Counted from the stretch's first letter, positions 33,350 through 47,385 are shown. The stretch: DNA of 64,000 nucleotides from Chamaea fasciata (GCA_029207755.1 JARCOQ010000006.1:25130022-25194021), one strand, 5' to 3'. A program made the numbers and translations. Notes: generated from the letters alone by a model not told the origin.

Positions 33350-33775
33350 GTCATAGAATCAACAAAAAGGAAAGTTGGGAAAGACCTTACAATCATCAAG
33401 CCCAACCATCAATCAGCCTAATAACACCACCGTGTTCGCCGCTAATGTCCTCAAGTGCCATATCCACACAATTTTTAAATACTTATAGAGATGGTGACTG
33501 CAGCAACTCCCGGGGCAACATATTCCAATGCTTTGTAGCCCTTTCCATGGAAAGAATTTTCCTAATACCTAACCCAAACCACTCCTGGTCACAGCTTGGG
33601 CCCATTTGCTCTCATCCTGCCCCTTGCTACCTGGGAGAGGAGACCAACCCACCCCCCCACCCCCACCCCCACCTCACTACCTTCTGCTCTCAGATAGTTG
33701 AGTTACAAGGTTCCTCCCTGAGCCTCCTTTTCTCCAGCCTAATTCAAATCTAGTTTAAAGCTTTCTCAACAACCC
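33350..33775 (-). repeat. CR1 LINE, 3' end, minus orientation
   Basis: The plus strand begins with the inverted 3' terminus (catagaatca) and continues through 'aaagaccttacaatcatcaa', the 'ggtgactgcagcaactccc' block, 'ttccaatgctttgtagccct' and 'gagcctccttttctccagc'. This is the reverse complement of an avian CR1 3' end. A C-rich insertion of CCCCCA units at 33648-33673 interrupts it. Confidence 0.85.
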
Positions 33776-36588
33776 CTGATAAATCTTAAGGTAAGATTCT
33801 TTTTCCACTTTGAGACAGGTGGACCCCATATGTTCCCAGCAGGCTCAGTGGCATACAAACTAACCCATGATAAATGAAAACAGAATTCTGCGGCTAACAC
33901 TGATCTCAAAGCATCTCTTCATCTGCATGATTTTTTTTTCCAATTCTTGACCCATCATTCCCTGTAAATGGCAGGAAAAGCTATATTATGATCTTTAAGC
34001 CTAATTACATTGTGGAATACAAACAATAAAACTAGGTTTGAAATTCAGCAGACTTTCACCTTGGATGGAAAAAAAGATGGTATAATTCAGCTTTAGAGAT
34101 GTAACTAAATGTCAGGCTCCGCTAGCTGTTCCCATAACTTTGCTCCAATTGTTCATTTTGTACATGCACTTCATCATAATGAACACCACTCTGATTCCCT
34201 GTTTTCAGAGACTGAAGTTGCACAAATATAAAACAGTTTTTGACATCAAGTGGGATATGTATAATTTAAAGTTCTGCCAGAATATTGTGGAGAAAAGGTA
34301 TTCCACCCTACTACTTCACATGCAAAGACAAAAAAACATTCTAGCTGTTTACTTGTCCACTGACTGACCTGAAAGGGGAAGAAATGAATGAGAAAATTCA
34401 TGTAGTATGAAAAAGAAAATACCATTGATTACAAAAAGCATTGCAGAAATTAAGGGCTGTTCTCTGTTCTGATGTATCCCAGGAAGTATTGTTCCATTTC
34501 AAAGCTAAAAGAGAAAAAGGTGTACCTGCTAGTACCTCATGATACACTTGAAAATACCACTACATTTATAGAGTAACAAAAGCTTTAAAGCTCTCCCAGG
34601 TGCTCAGGCTGACATCCTGTGCTTCAAATATAATAGAAACATGAGGTGAGTTTGTAGGTTTATTTGGTATTTTTTGTAATTTTGACAGGTTTAAAATTAA
34701 CTTTATTCTAAACAACAAATTATAACTGTGTCACAAATTCCTTTTTTCTTTGTAACTGGCAGCAAGAACCTAAGGCAATACATTTTGAGAGCTTCTTTGG
34801 TTGTCTCTGACATACTCTGACAAGAAGTAATTACAGGCCACATACATTCTTTCACAACCTTTTCTGAAGAAGCTTTTAAAGACAGATAATACATGGTTCC
34901 TGGTTTTTCACCTGTCCATACTCTCCTGCTCAGAGTTGTTGCCATTTCTTGCACATCTAGGCAAGAAATATCTCTGGGGAAAAAGTTATGCAATGTACCC
35001 AGGAGGAGACTCTATGAAACCAAAAGCACCTTAGTCTAAAGCAGAACCCTGTGGTGATGAAGCAGATTTCACACATACAGGTTTTTCTCTGTGGCAACTG
35101 TATCAGTTATCCACTGTGATCTGCAAATGTCTGGATATGCTGAACATTCTGGATACCTCAGAAACTTCAGCCTCCACATGCTCCCAGATCAGGACGCATG
35201 CAAGAAAAGCAAACTGAATGCCCCAGGAGTCACTGTCACCAGTGCTCACTGGGAGGGCCAGGATAATTCACTGCTTGGCCCTACAGCTGCGAAGGGCGAG
35301 TTCCAACCCATGCCCAGGAACTGGGTCAGGAAGGTCCTGACCCTGAAGAGCCTGATTTTTTTTTCAGGAAAGAAGGAAATCTGTACCTTATTGGAAACAG
35401 AAGATATTTCAGTGGAGTTCACATTTCAGTGAAATTTTGCCTTGGTATTCAGGCTACTGGAGATATTTCACTGAGGTGAAAGGATTTTTTTCACTCTAAA
35501 AGATAAAGGCCGGTATAAAACATGTAGGAGCTTGTTTGAGAACAGTGAAAAATAAACACCTTTCGCTGACTCATCTAAAAGTTAAAAAAAAGCTATCACA
35601 GTAGGTCTTGTGACCCATAAAACCCCACTCATTTCAGTGACTGAAAGTATACTCATGATTGTAAGACTAGGAGGCTTAGACTCCTCTGTAGTAAAAAGAA
35701 ATTGTTTAGAAATGTATTTGATCTTCTCTGGCATTTCAGTTGCTATAGTATCTGTTACATGAGCAAAGACTTTCTTGGTAGTCTTCGATTGAAATTTGGT
35801 TTCCTTAATGCTGATAGAACTATTACAGCTAAGTGGTTTCATTATCAGAAGTAAACAGAAGGACTTGCTATTTGGCAATCTCAGTTTCAAAACAAAGGTG
35901 TTCAGTTCTGCTGACTAGAAGCTTTCAGAATTTCTAGCTAAAAGTCCATGAAATACAGGACTTGGAAACAGCTGCTAAGGTATTAGGTTTAACTCACATT
36001 TGCCCTCTAATTTTTGTACATATTGGGATATTTTGGCCAGATTGAGGAGGATGAATGTTATAAATTTTGCCACATCCTCCTTCAAAGGGAGAACACTTGC
36101 TGGCAAATTGGTTTTTTCAGACTTATGCTTGATCATATCAGTGGGCTAAATGTTAGTCATTTCGTACCAAGTAGGTGAGCAGTATCGTGCATTACTGCAG
36201 TTAGCCAGGGGCAGAGTGCAGTGGAACAGGTTAATGGCATTGTCAACTTGAGAGGCATCAGAAACATGCCTTGATATAGGCAGCAGGATTTCTGAGACAT
36301 ACTCAAATTTAAAATGGTAATGGTATTTTATTAGAAAAAAAGCAGTAGAAATTAAATATGTAATTGCTCAGAGAATAGAAATATATGCACAGGCACAAGA
36401 ATTCTTAAATTGATGGTGTGGTTCCTGAGTCATTATGGCATTTATTTTCCATTAGTCAGCAAGAAAAAAAAAATTACAAGTACCACTGATGAGTATTTAT
36501 ACTGGTAGTTTTATCCATCTGTTTAGCTAATCATAAGGAAACTCAGTTTCTCTGAGTCTGTGGATGTGTGTGAATATAAAAACATACA

Positions 36589-36591
<3 letters not shown>
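33776..36591. other. Unassigned intergenic or intronic stretch
   Basis: About 2.8 kb without a recognisable gene. The ORFs at 35091-35432 (plus, 113 codons) and 35582-35890 (minus, 102 codons) lack recognisable motifs and have no nearby signals to support them. Confidence 0.5.

Positions 36592-36637
<46 letters not shown>
36592..36637. repeat. AT dinucleotide microsatellite, about 23 units
   Basis: Uninterrupted alternating A and T for 46 bp, flanked by short CATA/GTAT-like words. Perfectly self-complementary, so prone to cruciform extrusion and length variation. Confidence 0.95.
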
Positions 36638-36645
<8 letters not shown>

Positions 36646-39600
36646 GCATATTTGAAAAGCATTTATTATGTGACTTCAGTCAGAGGAATGGCTGTACAAA
36701 CTAGTAACAGTAGCTTGAAATCTTTGTTGTAACCACGTGGGCTACAATGAGGTGGGTAGAGGATCATATATGCAGTGGTTACTATAGTTACAGTGTGTCT
36801 CTCCATCTCTTTAATGAGGAACTAATCACTTTTCTCTGACCAAGACATCCATATTTTGTTCATTTTTCTCTTCACCCACACCAGGCGGCATTTTTTTCCC
36901 AGGAGAAGGCAGATATAGCAATATTAACCCTTTGGAGCAAAAGAATCCTTAACTAGCTAATCCCAAACCCTGCTGAGTTTAAGAATGGGCAGGAATCTGC
37001 CATACTATGCCATCAGAAACCACTACCCACCTCTCCACAGCTAGCAGAAGCCCTAAAGGGCTTCTAAGCAGTTACATACCTTACATTTCCATTTCCACCG
37101 GTCAATAAATTGAATATCAGAGCAGGGGAATAAAGAACACGTATTCACAAGTACTTAATGAACAGCCTGCTACAAGGCCCCAAAACTTAGTAGCTTCTAA
37201 GATGAAAGAAATCCACAGGCTCTATATGCACGCATAGTAGGTTTTCCCCCCTCTGAAATTATGTCTTATAGCAGTAGGAGATGAATTGTGACCCAAATCC
37301 AGCAAGGGATTGAAGGGCTCACATCCAACAGTTAGGATGCTCTGCTTCTCAAAATATCTGCCAGCTGCCTTCAGTACCTCCCTTCCCAGATCTATTTAGG
37401 TCTTTCCTTCAGGCAAAAAGGACAAGACTCAGGGCCATAAGCATGGTTGCCAAATTCCCATTTTAGGCACAGCTGGGTTTCTTGAAACCAAGTATTATCA
37501 CGTCAAAATCTTACCTGCTGATCTGGTAGGTACAAATATCTCAGCACCCAGAGCAAGTGCTCTTTTACACAAGGACCAACAAGGGAAATGTAGAGCTATC
37601 AAGTTTCACAGTATATTTCTTATCTCTAATGTGTGAGACACTCCCCAAGGAGGTTGAGGAGTCTGTTATCAAATACCCTAACTCATGGGTAAGAGTTATC
37701 TGAAGAATGATTATTAAAATAATCAGATACTGATCATTTAATATCACTAAGTAAATGTAATATTTTATCTTTTCTGTTTCTATCCTTCTGCACTATAAAT
37801 GATAAACATCAGTAGCATTAGTCAGATTTGACAGCATGTTTTACTGAGCATAAGCTCAAGCTAAAAAATAACCAATAAAGAAAAGTCTGTTAATGCCCTG
37901 AATACCAGGTCCATCTTACTACTGTAAGCCACAACTTTCAGCATTTTCAGGTTAAATTATAGGCAGGTTTAATGTTGAAGAACAATGGCTCTATTAAACT
38001 TCATCATAGATTTTCCTCAGTTTAACTGACGAGCTGAAATTGCCCCTACTTGGTCTTTGCCTCAAGGAAATGAGGTTTAAAGTCACCAAGGATTCATATC
38101 TCTGTGTGAATATCTATGTTTGTCTGTATCCCTGTGAGCTCTTCCTCTTTTGCAGTCATTACCATTTATCAGATAAATATGACAGAGCTGAATGTACTGT
38201 TGTAAATACCATAAAGATGTTAAGAAATGCCTTTAATACCTTAAACATTTTTTTATCCCTACTTTATATCCTAACTTAGTATTCTTAATTATACTGCATT
38301 TTTTTCCAAGCTTCATGAAGATACTAAGTCTTGTTAATAGAGGTGGCCAGAGAAAGAAGCAAAGATGTGCAAGTGTCAAGGTAAAGATTGTGTTGTGATT
38401 TCAATTCATCTGCACCAGGGAATCCAGATGCAAGACATAAAAAATGGGTTTAGTTGGTTTCAACAATGGACAACATTTTACTGACATTCTAAAAATCAAG
38501 CTAAAATAGAATAGGCTCATTATTTTATATTTGAGACTGGAAAAGTATGGTTATCAATTTAGGAAAGGTTTCTGACTGTTCTAACAATTCCTTTATTATT
38601 TGGAAGAATAAATTTAAATTTAGCATGCTAGTTCTTAGACATAAGAAATGACACCATAAAACCTGACAAAAATATGACTCAACTGTCATTGCAGAAAGTC
38701 GCTGCAGTCTAAAGGGATCTTTACATCCTTTGGGAACAGCATCACAGAACAGTTTCAGAGCAGGACACAGACAAAATAGCCTTTCTTTTCCCCCTATTTT
38801 CAGTCTCCCTGGGTTTTGTTAAAAAACCCACTGGCTCAGTATTATGTATAACTAGTTATATATACTAATACTGTTGAAGGTAAACTTAAGATTAGTCAGT
38901 TCAGTTTGGAGGCTTGCAGTTTAACTGCTGAGTGGTTTGCCCTGGGCCAGCAAGATACATAGATTAAAAATACGTTAAAGATATCATAAATGCTGATAGG
39001 AGTTGAGCAGACCCTTTACAGTTTTTTCCTAGTATTTTTCATTTTTTAATGCTTTACTTACAAAACAGGAGAAAACTAAGGCAACACTAGTCTCATTGTA
39101 GAAATCTTTTCTTAAAATATCATTTTACCTTGTTGTCTTGCCTGAAAGCTAAGACCTTTCATTTTAGTAAATCAAGAAAATAAAAAAAAGGAATTAATCA
39201 GAAGAGATCGGGATACATGCATATTAGCTAAAGAGTGACAGTTGCGTAAGCAGAAAAAGAAAAGAACTTCTAAGAAAATTATAGCACCATTAACTCATGA
39301 AAAGGTTCTTGGTTTTGAACATGCTCCCTGTTGTTCAAAGGTCTGCACTGACGGCTGCAATTATTTAAAACAAGAGTAATTATGTTCCATACAAATTGAC
39401 ACAGATAGTGAACCTGTTGATAAAGTAAGTGGCATCATTCTATCACAGGTTTCAGCATTCTTTACCTAGTAAATTAAAAATACATTTGCTTCTACGGCAA
39501 GATCGAAATTTTAGCTGCAACTGTACCTGTTTCTCTGAATTTCAAATATGTAAGAATATGAAGTCTAAACTGCAATGAACAGAGTCATCCTGGCTAGATC

Positions 39601-42600
39601 CTTCCTATACATATTCCCTGCATTGGGAATGACAACGTGAATGTTACTAACAAGGCAGCTAATAAGTCACCCTCTTAGCTGTAAAATGGTTTTTAAGACC
39701 AGCACTTGTCTATTTGCATATGAGAGACAAAGAGCAACAATTAAAATAATCTCCAGCAGATAAATTTATTTTATCATTGCAGTTCTACATATAATTTGTC
39801 ATATCACATTAGCTTTTTCCTGTTAGAGTATTATGCAAAGTATAATCGTTTCTTCCCAACACATTTTTCTGTGAGGCAAATGAACAAATTGTATATTTTA
39901 AACACTTCTGCTCTGTTTAAAATAGAAAGTGGGTCACTGGGTTTGAAGATAATTTAATTCAATCTTCTATTGTCCTGTATGTCTTGTTATCAAGATAAGC
40001 ATTAGATGCTACTAAATCAAACAGTGCTGTTTAATCACAGGGGCCAGCAAACAGGCAACTGCACTTCATAGCAGGCAGCTGGGGGCACCAAAAACTGCTT
40101 ACACCTCGAATGTGAGCCCCACGGACAGGCTGGGAGAGTAGCACAAATCAGAGCCACATGCAGACCTTTTTCCTTCCTACCCCCCCGGTGAAAGAATGGT
40201 TAGCACAGCTGATAGCCACAGCTAAGGTCACCCATTTCAAACAGCAGCAGTCTTCACACTCCTCTGCCAATGGGTTGGGAGTCTGAGTTGTTGAAAGATG
40301 TGTTGACCTCCTCCTCTATGCCACTCTTACCCACTGAGACAGTGGGGCAGTAACAAAGGCTGGCAGCATCATTGTTAGCTCACAATAAGACCAGTAATTT
40401 TTGAAAAATTAGATAACTTCCCCATCTGCAAATTCTCAGTCTGGGCGTTTGTGAAGTCTGAAGTAATGGTGAATCAAGCTGCAGATCCCTTTTCTCCTCA
40501 CATGCTTTTTCATCAGCAAACATCTTGTGGGGGAAAACGGGAAGGGATACCACCCTAAAAATCTCAGAGAACAGAAATCAACAGGAATGGGTTTTGCTCC
40601 ACTTAAGGCCATCCTCATTAAAATCAAACAAATCTTCTCAGCTTTTTCCCATAACCAAGGGCCAGGAGGAAGGGGCATCCAGCTTCAGGGTAGGACAGTT
40701 TATCAGGAAATCATAAGACACTGATATTTGAAAATCTGTAATTTCAGCAATACTAATGAAGACCTCAAAATTATCTCTGCAAAAGTCCATAGAGAGACAC
40801 TTCTGGAAATGAAACACTCCATATTCAAATTGAAAAAACAAACTAGCTAAAGTAATCAAATGCTAGTAACAATAAAGTGGAGTGAAAGTGGATTCGACTA
40901 GAACATGCCTTCAGGGTATGTTCGCTTCCCTTGTAAACAGAACAGTAAGGTCTCAGGAACTGTAAGACAAGAAAACCCAGTGAGCTCCTACCAAAGGTGA
41001 CTGTACCACAGAGCAGCATCTGCATTGCAAGGGGAACTCGGCACAGAAACAAGCATCTCATGATCCTTCTCAATTTATCATCTCCTCATTAGAGATACAT
41101 GGAGAGCAACTAAAAACTGAGACCCTGACACTGATTTTTACCATTTGAGATGTAGAAGGAGAGAAACAGAAAAGTGCTCTAGCAACTCCACTCCTGTAAT
41201 GTGCTAGATAAGGTTATAAAAATGGAAAGATACTGAGTATACAGTTGAACATAGCCATTATTTGCTAAATGAGAAGTCTGAGATAAAGAGTTTAGTTTCC
41301 TATTCAGAACTGAAATCCTAGCTAGCACTAATATTTGTTGGAGTATCTATTTTTGCTGGAAAATGCTATACCAATATTAGCCTAATTTCATTAAATACCA
41401 CAGTATTAGGTTAACTGCTACAATCTCAGAAGAAAGAAAGAAGAAAAAAAAAAAAAAAAAAAAGGAAAAATCAGTGAGAAGGAATTTAGATTTAAAACTT
41501 ACTATATGAGGTTGTTTGGGGTTGGGGATTTTTTTATTTGGCTTTTTGGTTTTGGGTTTGGTTTATTTTTGCATAGACATATACATCTTTATACAAAACC
41601 ACAACACAGAGTTTATCAGAACTCTGTATTTGATTGTTCTTGATCTTATTGTCATCAGGGTGTTCTACAAGGGCTTGTTTCTGTAATGTTAACATAGTGC
41701 AAAATAGTGATAAATTGGGCAGCTATTAGCTGTATTTTAGGATCTTATGCCTTTATTTTTGGCAATCTTGAATACAGCAAGAGGCTATGCACAATATTAT
41801 AAAACTTAAGCATGTATAGTACATAGCTGCTAGTATAATAAAGATGGCTTCATAACTCTACCTTTTCAACAGCTCTGAAAGGATGAGAAAATTACTAACA
41901 AAAAAGCCATGAAGTCCATTCATGCTTGGCTGGACCCAGAATCAACTACTGTCGTTCCCATATTGACTCAACACCTTCATACAATGCTCTTGGTCAAGCC
42001 TCAGCTTGTGAATACATAGTTGACTTTTCTGGCAGAAAAATTTTACAAAATCTTCAAAGTTTACTTTTTCCTTCATTGGTCATTTTGTGAAATATCTTTT
42101 TACTTTTATCAGAGTTTAGTAGCAATTAAGTTCTGTTTCAAATAACTTTACCTTCTACACAGAGGTCTATCAACTGTCCAAAGTGCCTTTTAATTAATTA
42201 ATATAAAGAATCCTAACACCTATATAGTAAATAAAAATGTCTTTTTCTTTACCATTAACAATCTTTTGAAAGACAGCTCCTGTTGTAAGGAAAATGCTTG
42301 GTTGCTACTGGACTGTCAGTCCAAGTGACCATAGATATTCTCTCCTCAGATCACTTTTTACATCAGACCACAACTGGAGTGTTCACTTAAACCAATACAC
42401 CATCTCACTTTTCAAACACTATGTTGAAAGTGAGTTTTCTGTGGTTTATGTGAAGACAAATAACACTTGCACCTATACATCCCAGGAGATTTGGCTAAAG
42501 GATTTAGAGATGACCTCTGTCTTAAGGAGAAATGAAAATTCTGAGATTTTCTGAAATTTCTGAAAATCTCTGAAATGAAAATTCCATCACCTTCCAGTTG

Positions 42601-43165
42601 TGTGTTTTTCTTAGAATTTGGAGATTCTAGACCGGAAACTGCTTTAGGTCAGAAAATCTTTGCCTCCTCTGTAGGATGGTTTAAAAGACAATTGCAGTCG
42701 CCTCTAGAGAGGGCAGAGGTTGAAACCTGCTCCACCTCACATGCAGACCACGGTGAAGCTCAAATCAGTGACATAGATTTTGTTTAAACCATGGAGCCTC
42801 TAATTTACCTATAAAAGAAAACTAAGGAAAATTTTGTGACCTAGTTACAGCTGCTGCATGAATTTTGTAGCCTTCCTGACTTAGGTGATTGCCAGAGCAG
42901 AGATATTCTTCATTGCTGTTTTAATATGGCTGCCTTACTAGATCTTGTCTTAATCCTCCTGAAAAATCCTGACTCATTTCATCCAGATTCTCAAGAAGTC
43001 ATGGATGGTGCAAACTGAGGAAGAAAACCAAGTGCTCAGAATGGAGATGCAGGGGCAAAACTTAGAAAAGAAACACATGTAGCTAGGAATGTAGATGTGC
43101 AACTCTCCATCTGATAGTCCTGTACCCTCCTGGGCAATATAACATGACTGTATATTTTAATCAAA
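36638..43165. other. Unassigned intergenic or intronic stretch
   Basis: About 6.5 kb of mostly AT-rich DNA with no gene that I recognise. It contains a 20-A run (41444-41463) preceded by GAAA units and a T/G-rich tract (about 41507-41575). Confidence 0.5.
41444..41463. repeat. 20-bp poly(A) run
   Basis: An A20 run preceded by gaaagaaagaag. I see no retrocopied gene body before it, so it is most simply a microsatellite. Confidence 0.85.
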
Positions 43166-43490
43166 TGCCTTGGTTTCAGGCAGGACAGGGTTAGTCTTTG
43201 CAGCATCCAGGAGGTTGCTGGGTGTGGGGGTAAAGGAGTCTCTTCTGGGGAGAAGGGGTCCCATCTGATCCAATAAGCCTGGTGGGTGACACTGGTTCTG
43301 AGAAATCACATGGGAATCATTGGCCTATCTTGTACACTTTCTTATCAATATTTTTATTCCTACTGCTCACTTTCTCATCTCATTGCTGTTTCCAGTAATT
43401 TGTTCTTATCTCAACCTGTGATTTTCACTTTAGTGGTTTCAACTCTCCTCTCCAACCCGTTAAAGGGAGAGGGGGAGAACAAATGAGACA
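43166..43490 (+). mobile_element. Internally shortened ERVL-type solo LTR
   Basis: The start (TGCCTTGGTTTCAGGCAGGA, then cagggttag) resembles the TGTCCTGGTTT...GGGATAGAGTTA start of avian ERVL LTRs. The end carries a T-rich part, 'gttcttatctcaacctgtga', 'ttttcactttagtggtttca' and a pyrimidine then purine-rich block ending in GAGACA. Both ends are recognisable but the copy is only about 325 bp, so much of the middle is lost. I found no clear target-site duplication. It belongs to the same broad group as the provirus at 23613 but is far older. Confidence 0.55.
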
Positions 43491-44019
43491 TGCATGGTTT
43501 TAAAAGTCTCAGTGGAAGCACTAAATTGGAAAGTATCATTCCTGAGCCATGACACCAAATTAAAGACATGAATATTAATTATATATCACTGTCAAATGGT
43601 ACAAAAAGAGATTGAGAATAGTGCACATTAGAAAATACAGTTTCAGAAGGAATCCTAAGACAGCCTATTGCAGCGTATTTGACTAATTTGAGCTTGAAAT
43701 TGCAGGAGTAATAAATGACCAATTTCATGATAGTCTTACTATTTCAAGTCTGAAAAACACATCTAGCAAGTATAGAAAACAACAGGTTTTTATTCATAGT
43801 CTGAGAAATGTCGATTTCTGAGGTGTAAAATAATCAAAACGAGATCAGAATATTGCTTCTCTGGAAAAAGAAAAGTGTGAACATCTGGCTTTTCACAAGT
43901 AGTCTCCTATACTATTTACATCTGCTCAATGTGAGGTCAAATAATCTTTAAACTGTAATGTAACAGTGTTTGAAATCCATTTGACTTTTTTCATACACAA
44001 TGGTGAAGGAAACGAACTC
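43491..44019. other. Unassigned spacer between two LTRs
   Basis: 529 bp of AT-rich DNA. Nothing recognised. Confidence 0.5.
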
Positions 44020-44023
44020 TATG

Positions 44024-44478
44024 TGATGCCTTGGGAAGGCTGACCTGGAACAGGGACTGGACAGAGCTAGAGAATAAAGTAGATATTTATTGAAGGGCCT
44101 TTAAGGATGCATCTTGGGCAGTACAAGAGCCTGGTCAGGGCTACATCCAAAATGGACTTAAAATGGACACAAAATGGACAACTAGTCATGAGGTCTCACA
44201 CTAAGTTTTGGTCTATTTGCATATTGGGGTTCAATTGTCCAATTGCAGCTTCAGGTTATGAAGTCCCATCCTTCTTGTTTTCTGTCTTCAGTCCACCATT
44301 GTTTATGCTTTTGGGCCTGAAAACTTGTATCCATTGTTCTTGCTCCTCAACAGGAAAAGGATTTGTTTTGTCTACCTACTCAGTGAAGAGAGCTTACTAA
44401 TCCTTTTTATGAGACTCAGAACTACACCCCTAGGCAGCACAGAATGTGAAAAACATGAAAGCTAAAACTTAGGCATCA
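44024..44478 (-). mobile_element. Solo LTR, 455 bp, with perfect terminal inverted repeats
   Basis: The plus strand starts TGATGCCT (44024-44031) and ends AGGCATCA (44471-44478), perfect 8-bp inverted repeats with TG...CA ends. TATG directly flanks both sides (44020-44023 and 44479-44482), a 4-bp target duplication as usual for class I (gamma-like) elements. On the minus strand AATAAA at 44086-44091 sits about 60 bp before the end, which sets the orientation. No internal retroviral sequence remains. The tandem 'aaaatgga' words near 44150-44182 look like a small internal repeat. The 97-codon ORF here is incidental. Confidence 0.8.
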
Positions 44479-44482
44479 TATG

Positions 44483-47385
44483 TATTTCAAGGAAAAAAGT
44501 AAATAAATAATACTATTATTTACAGGCTATTTGTATGCTTTCTGGATTCAGATAAATTTAAGGAAAGCCAATCTACCTTTTGGTTTCTGCATAAGTGATA
44601 AGAACAGTAATTGAATTAGAATTATGAAAGAAAGAATGAAGTAATCAAACTCAGGATAAAGTGAACCAAAACAATCATCAATTAGTCACCTTCTTCTTCA
44701 CCTGATATTGAATCTCCAGTATATTAGATACTAATTAGATTATCAGTCAGCTGTCATCTTTCAGCCCTAATCTGATGGGGCCACACAAGCAGAGCTTCTG
44801 AATATATATATAAGAAGGCTACTAAGCACTCTAACTACTCTAGTGGTCTTACTCTGCATCAGCTAACTTCAAGTTCATCTTTCCTCAATGTAAGCAACCA
44901 AAATCAGATGATCATTCCCCAAGAGGAAGTCTGACCATGTTCTTATACCTAAAGGCATTTTAAAATGTAATATAAATAAGAGAGCCACACATTTGCTTAA
45001 CTTGCTCATTAAAGCTGTGAAAAGTTGTTATATCAGCTGGACCTCCAAATGTTGTCTCTTTACCCAATCGGTAGAGTAAAGCCTAGCACAACATACTCTC
45101 ACTCCAGGCTGGGTTCCACCGGTGCAAATATTTATCAGTCCTGGTTTTATTTGCAATTATCTGTACCATACCCAGAATACCAGGTGGTACACACTCCACT
45201 CTTATCTATTGTCACGTTTTGAATTTTGAGGTTTGGCTTCATAAGTATCTTTCTTGGAACTGAAGAAACAGGTCTCCTGAATCCTGGAAGAACTTGCTAT
45301 ATTTGCCAAGCATCAGTATAAAAAAAGCAATATGACCAAATGAACTATAGATCAGGAGATGATTTGAATGATTGCTAGATACTGAGGCTTCAGAGTATGT
45401 AACTAACATAAATGAGATAAAATCTCATAGGATATCTTTATGTCTGGAATTAAGCATGATTTTTAGGAGATGTCCCATAGTGACAGTTCAGCTGCTGAAC
45501 ACAGAAATTCCACAGTGAGGTTGAATTTGAATTTTTTATATTCCTTAGAGAACTTTAATGCAAATAAAAAGAATTTTAAAGTTCCTGGGATCAGAGGCTA
45601 GAATCTCTTGGTGGATGATGCTGATGCAACATAAATTGGTTGATGCCACAGCAGTAAGTGTCTATGAGCCTGTTATGAGCCTTTTGCCTTGATGGTTTCT
45701 CAAGCAATTACTTAGCAGCACTGAAGATGAGATTAAGCAAACTAAATTAGAAAAACACTCATATATTTTACTTCCATTCATCACCAATAATTGCCAGTTA
45801 AATTTAAATGTGTTCACATTCTGGATGATAAAGTAAAAATGTCCTTAGTGGAAGTATTTGACTACTTATCAACTCAGGGGAGAAATTGGGCTATTTATGG
45901 AATGCGAATGCTCAGACCATCTGAAAAGAAAAGCACATATTAATCCTTTACATATTTAATTTACACTGTTTTAAATTTTAAAAGATTAAGATTAAAAAAA
46001 AAATCTGCAAACAGAAATGCTTACTAAATATGGAACAGCTTTTCACGCTAAACTGATCACAAAAGAGAAAAGAAGTGATACAGTGTATGAACCAACACTA
46101 AGTGAAGAGACAAGACTTTCAAATATAATTCTGCAATAACTTTATTTTTAAAAGTTCAAGTTCCACAATTAGCAAAAATCAACTTACAGTCAATACACAG
46201 CATGTGATGTGACCCGGAGATAAATAAGTTATAAAGCTATAAACACTGAAAAGCTCTATAGTGGTCTAGCCAGGAAGAGAAAAAAGGCAAGCTCAAATGG
46301 CTTATTGTCACAGCATGGCTTTGGTCATGCTGTGTTCAATCCAAACCTGGTATGATTTCTGTGATATAGATGAAGGAGAACAGCTACAAGCCCAGCAACA
46401 GCTGGAGGTTGCTGACTTGAGTCCAAGGCCTTCTCCAGGCACCTCAGAGCTGGGTGCCCTTATTTAGGACATACCTGCTCTATCAGTGATGGGATATTCT
46501 CCAGTTGCTTTGGAGTGGCAGTGGATCCAGCCTAAAGAAATCCTGCCTTTCAAATTACTGATTATCCTAGGGTCAGCAATGCATTACCTAGAGCTGCACA
46601 GCTTTAGCTGAGAACTGGCTCACATTCAGCCAGTTTGACACCTGAAGAGACAAAGCTAGAGTCTGCTTGAAAATACTAGACAGATACACTAAGGACAAAA
46701 CTATACCCTTCTCTCTGGCATCCATAAAATTTTAACATTGTGTACCTGCATTAGGACACAGCTTTAACACAGGTCACAACTTACCCAATGATCTGTGCCG
46801 CTTCAGGGTATCCCCCTGGCACAGGACAGATCTACTTAAATGATTTAATCTAGACTTCCCTTATCCCAATGGTGTGACTGAACCTTTACATGCAAACCAA
46901 CTTTTTTTCCCAATACAGGCTTTTAACACATTATTACAAGGGACCCCATCCTATCCATTAAGTGGACCCTAAAAATGCCTGGATTTTCAGTTTTGTACAT
47001 AAACTTATGCCTAGATGGTGTTCAGTAGGATGCTGTAAGGGACACTGCCCTTCAGATTGATCAGAAGCTTTGTCGATTGATCTGCCAAGTCTAAGCATTG
47101 ATAACCCAGGCAGATACCCAAGTGTAATAATCTAGATTGAGCACCTCACTGATCTGAGCTATCTGGAGTCACTTCACAGTGCTGGGGTTGTGGCAGGAGC
47201 TTTTACAGACTTGCTTGTCACCCTTTATATATCAACTATGTCTACCCTTGATTGTGTGCTTTTACTAATCCACTTTCCTCTGTAGTACAGATCAGGTCAT
47301 ATCCCTTTCCAATGGCAGATACAGTAGTCTTAGATATATATTGGAGAAATGAGACCTTTAATCCCCACTGCTGGATGTGACACTT
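44483..47385. other. Unassigned intergenic or intronic stretch
   Basis: About 2.9 kb. No gene recognised. A 9-bp hairpin lies at 46309-46334. Confidence 0.5.
46309..46334. other. 9-bp perfect hairpin
   Basis: CACAGCATG (46309-46317) and CATGCTGTG (46326-46334) flank an 8-nt loop. Isolated, with no family known to me. Confidence 0.7.

Noticed and set aside
41400..41463. A20 run as the tail of a processed pseudogene
   Set aside because: No gene-like body precedes it, and GAAA units before it point to a microsatellite.
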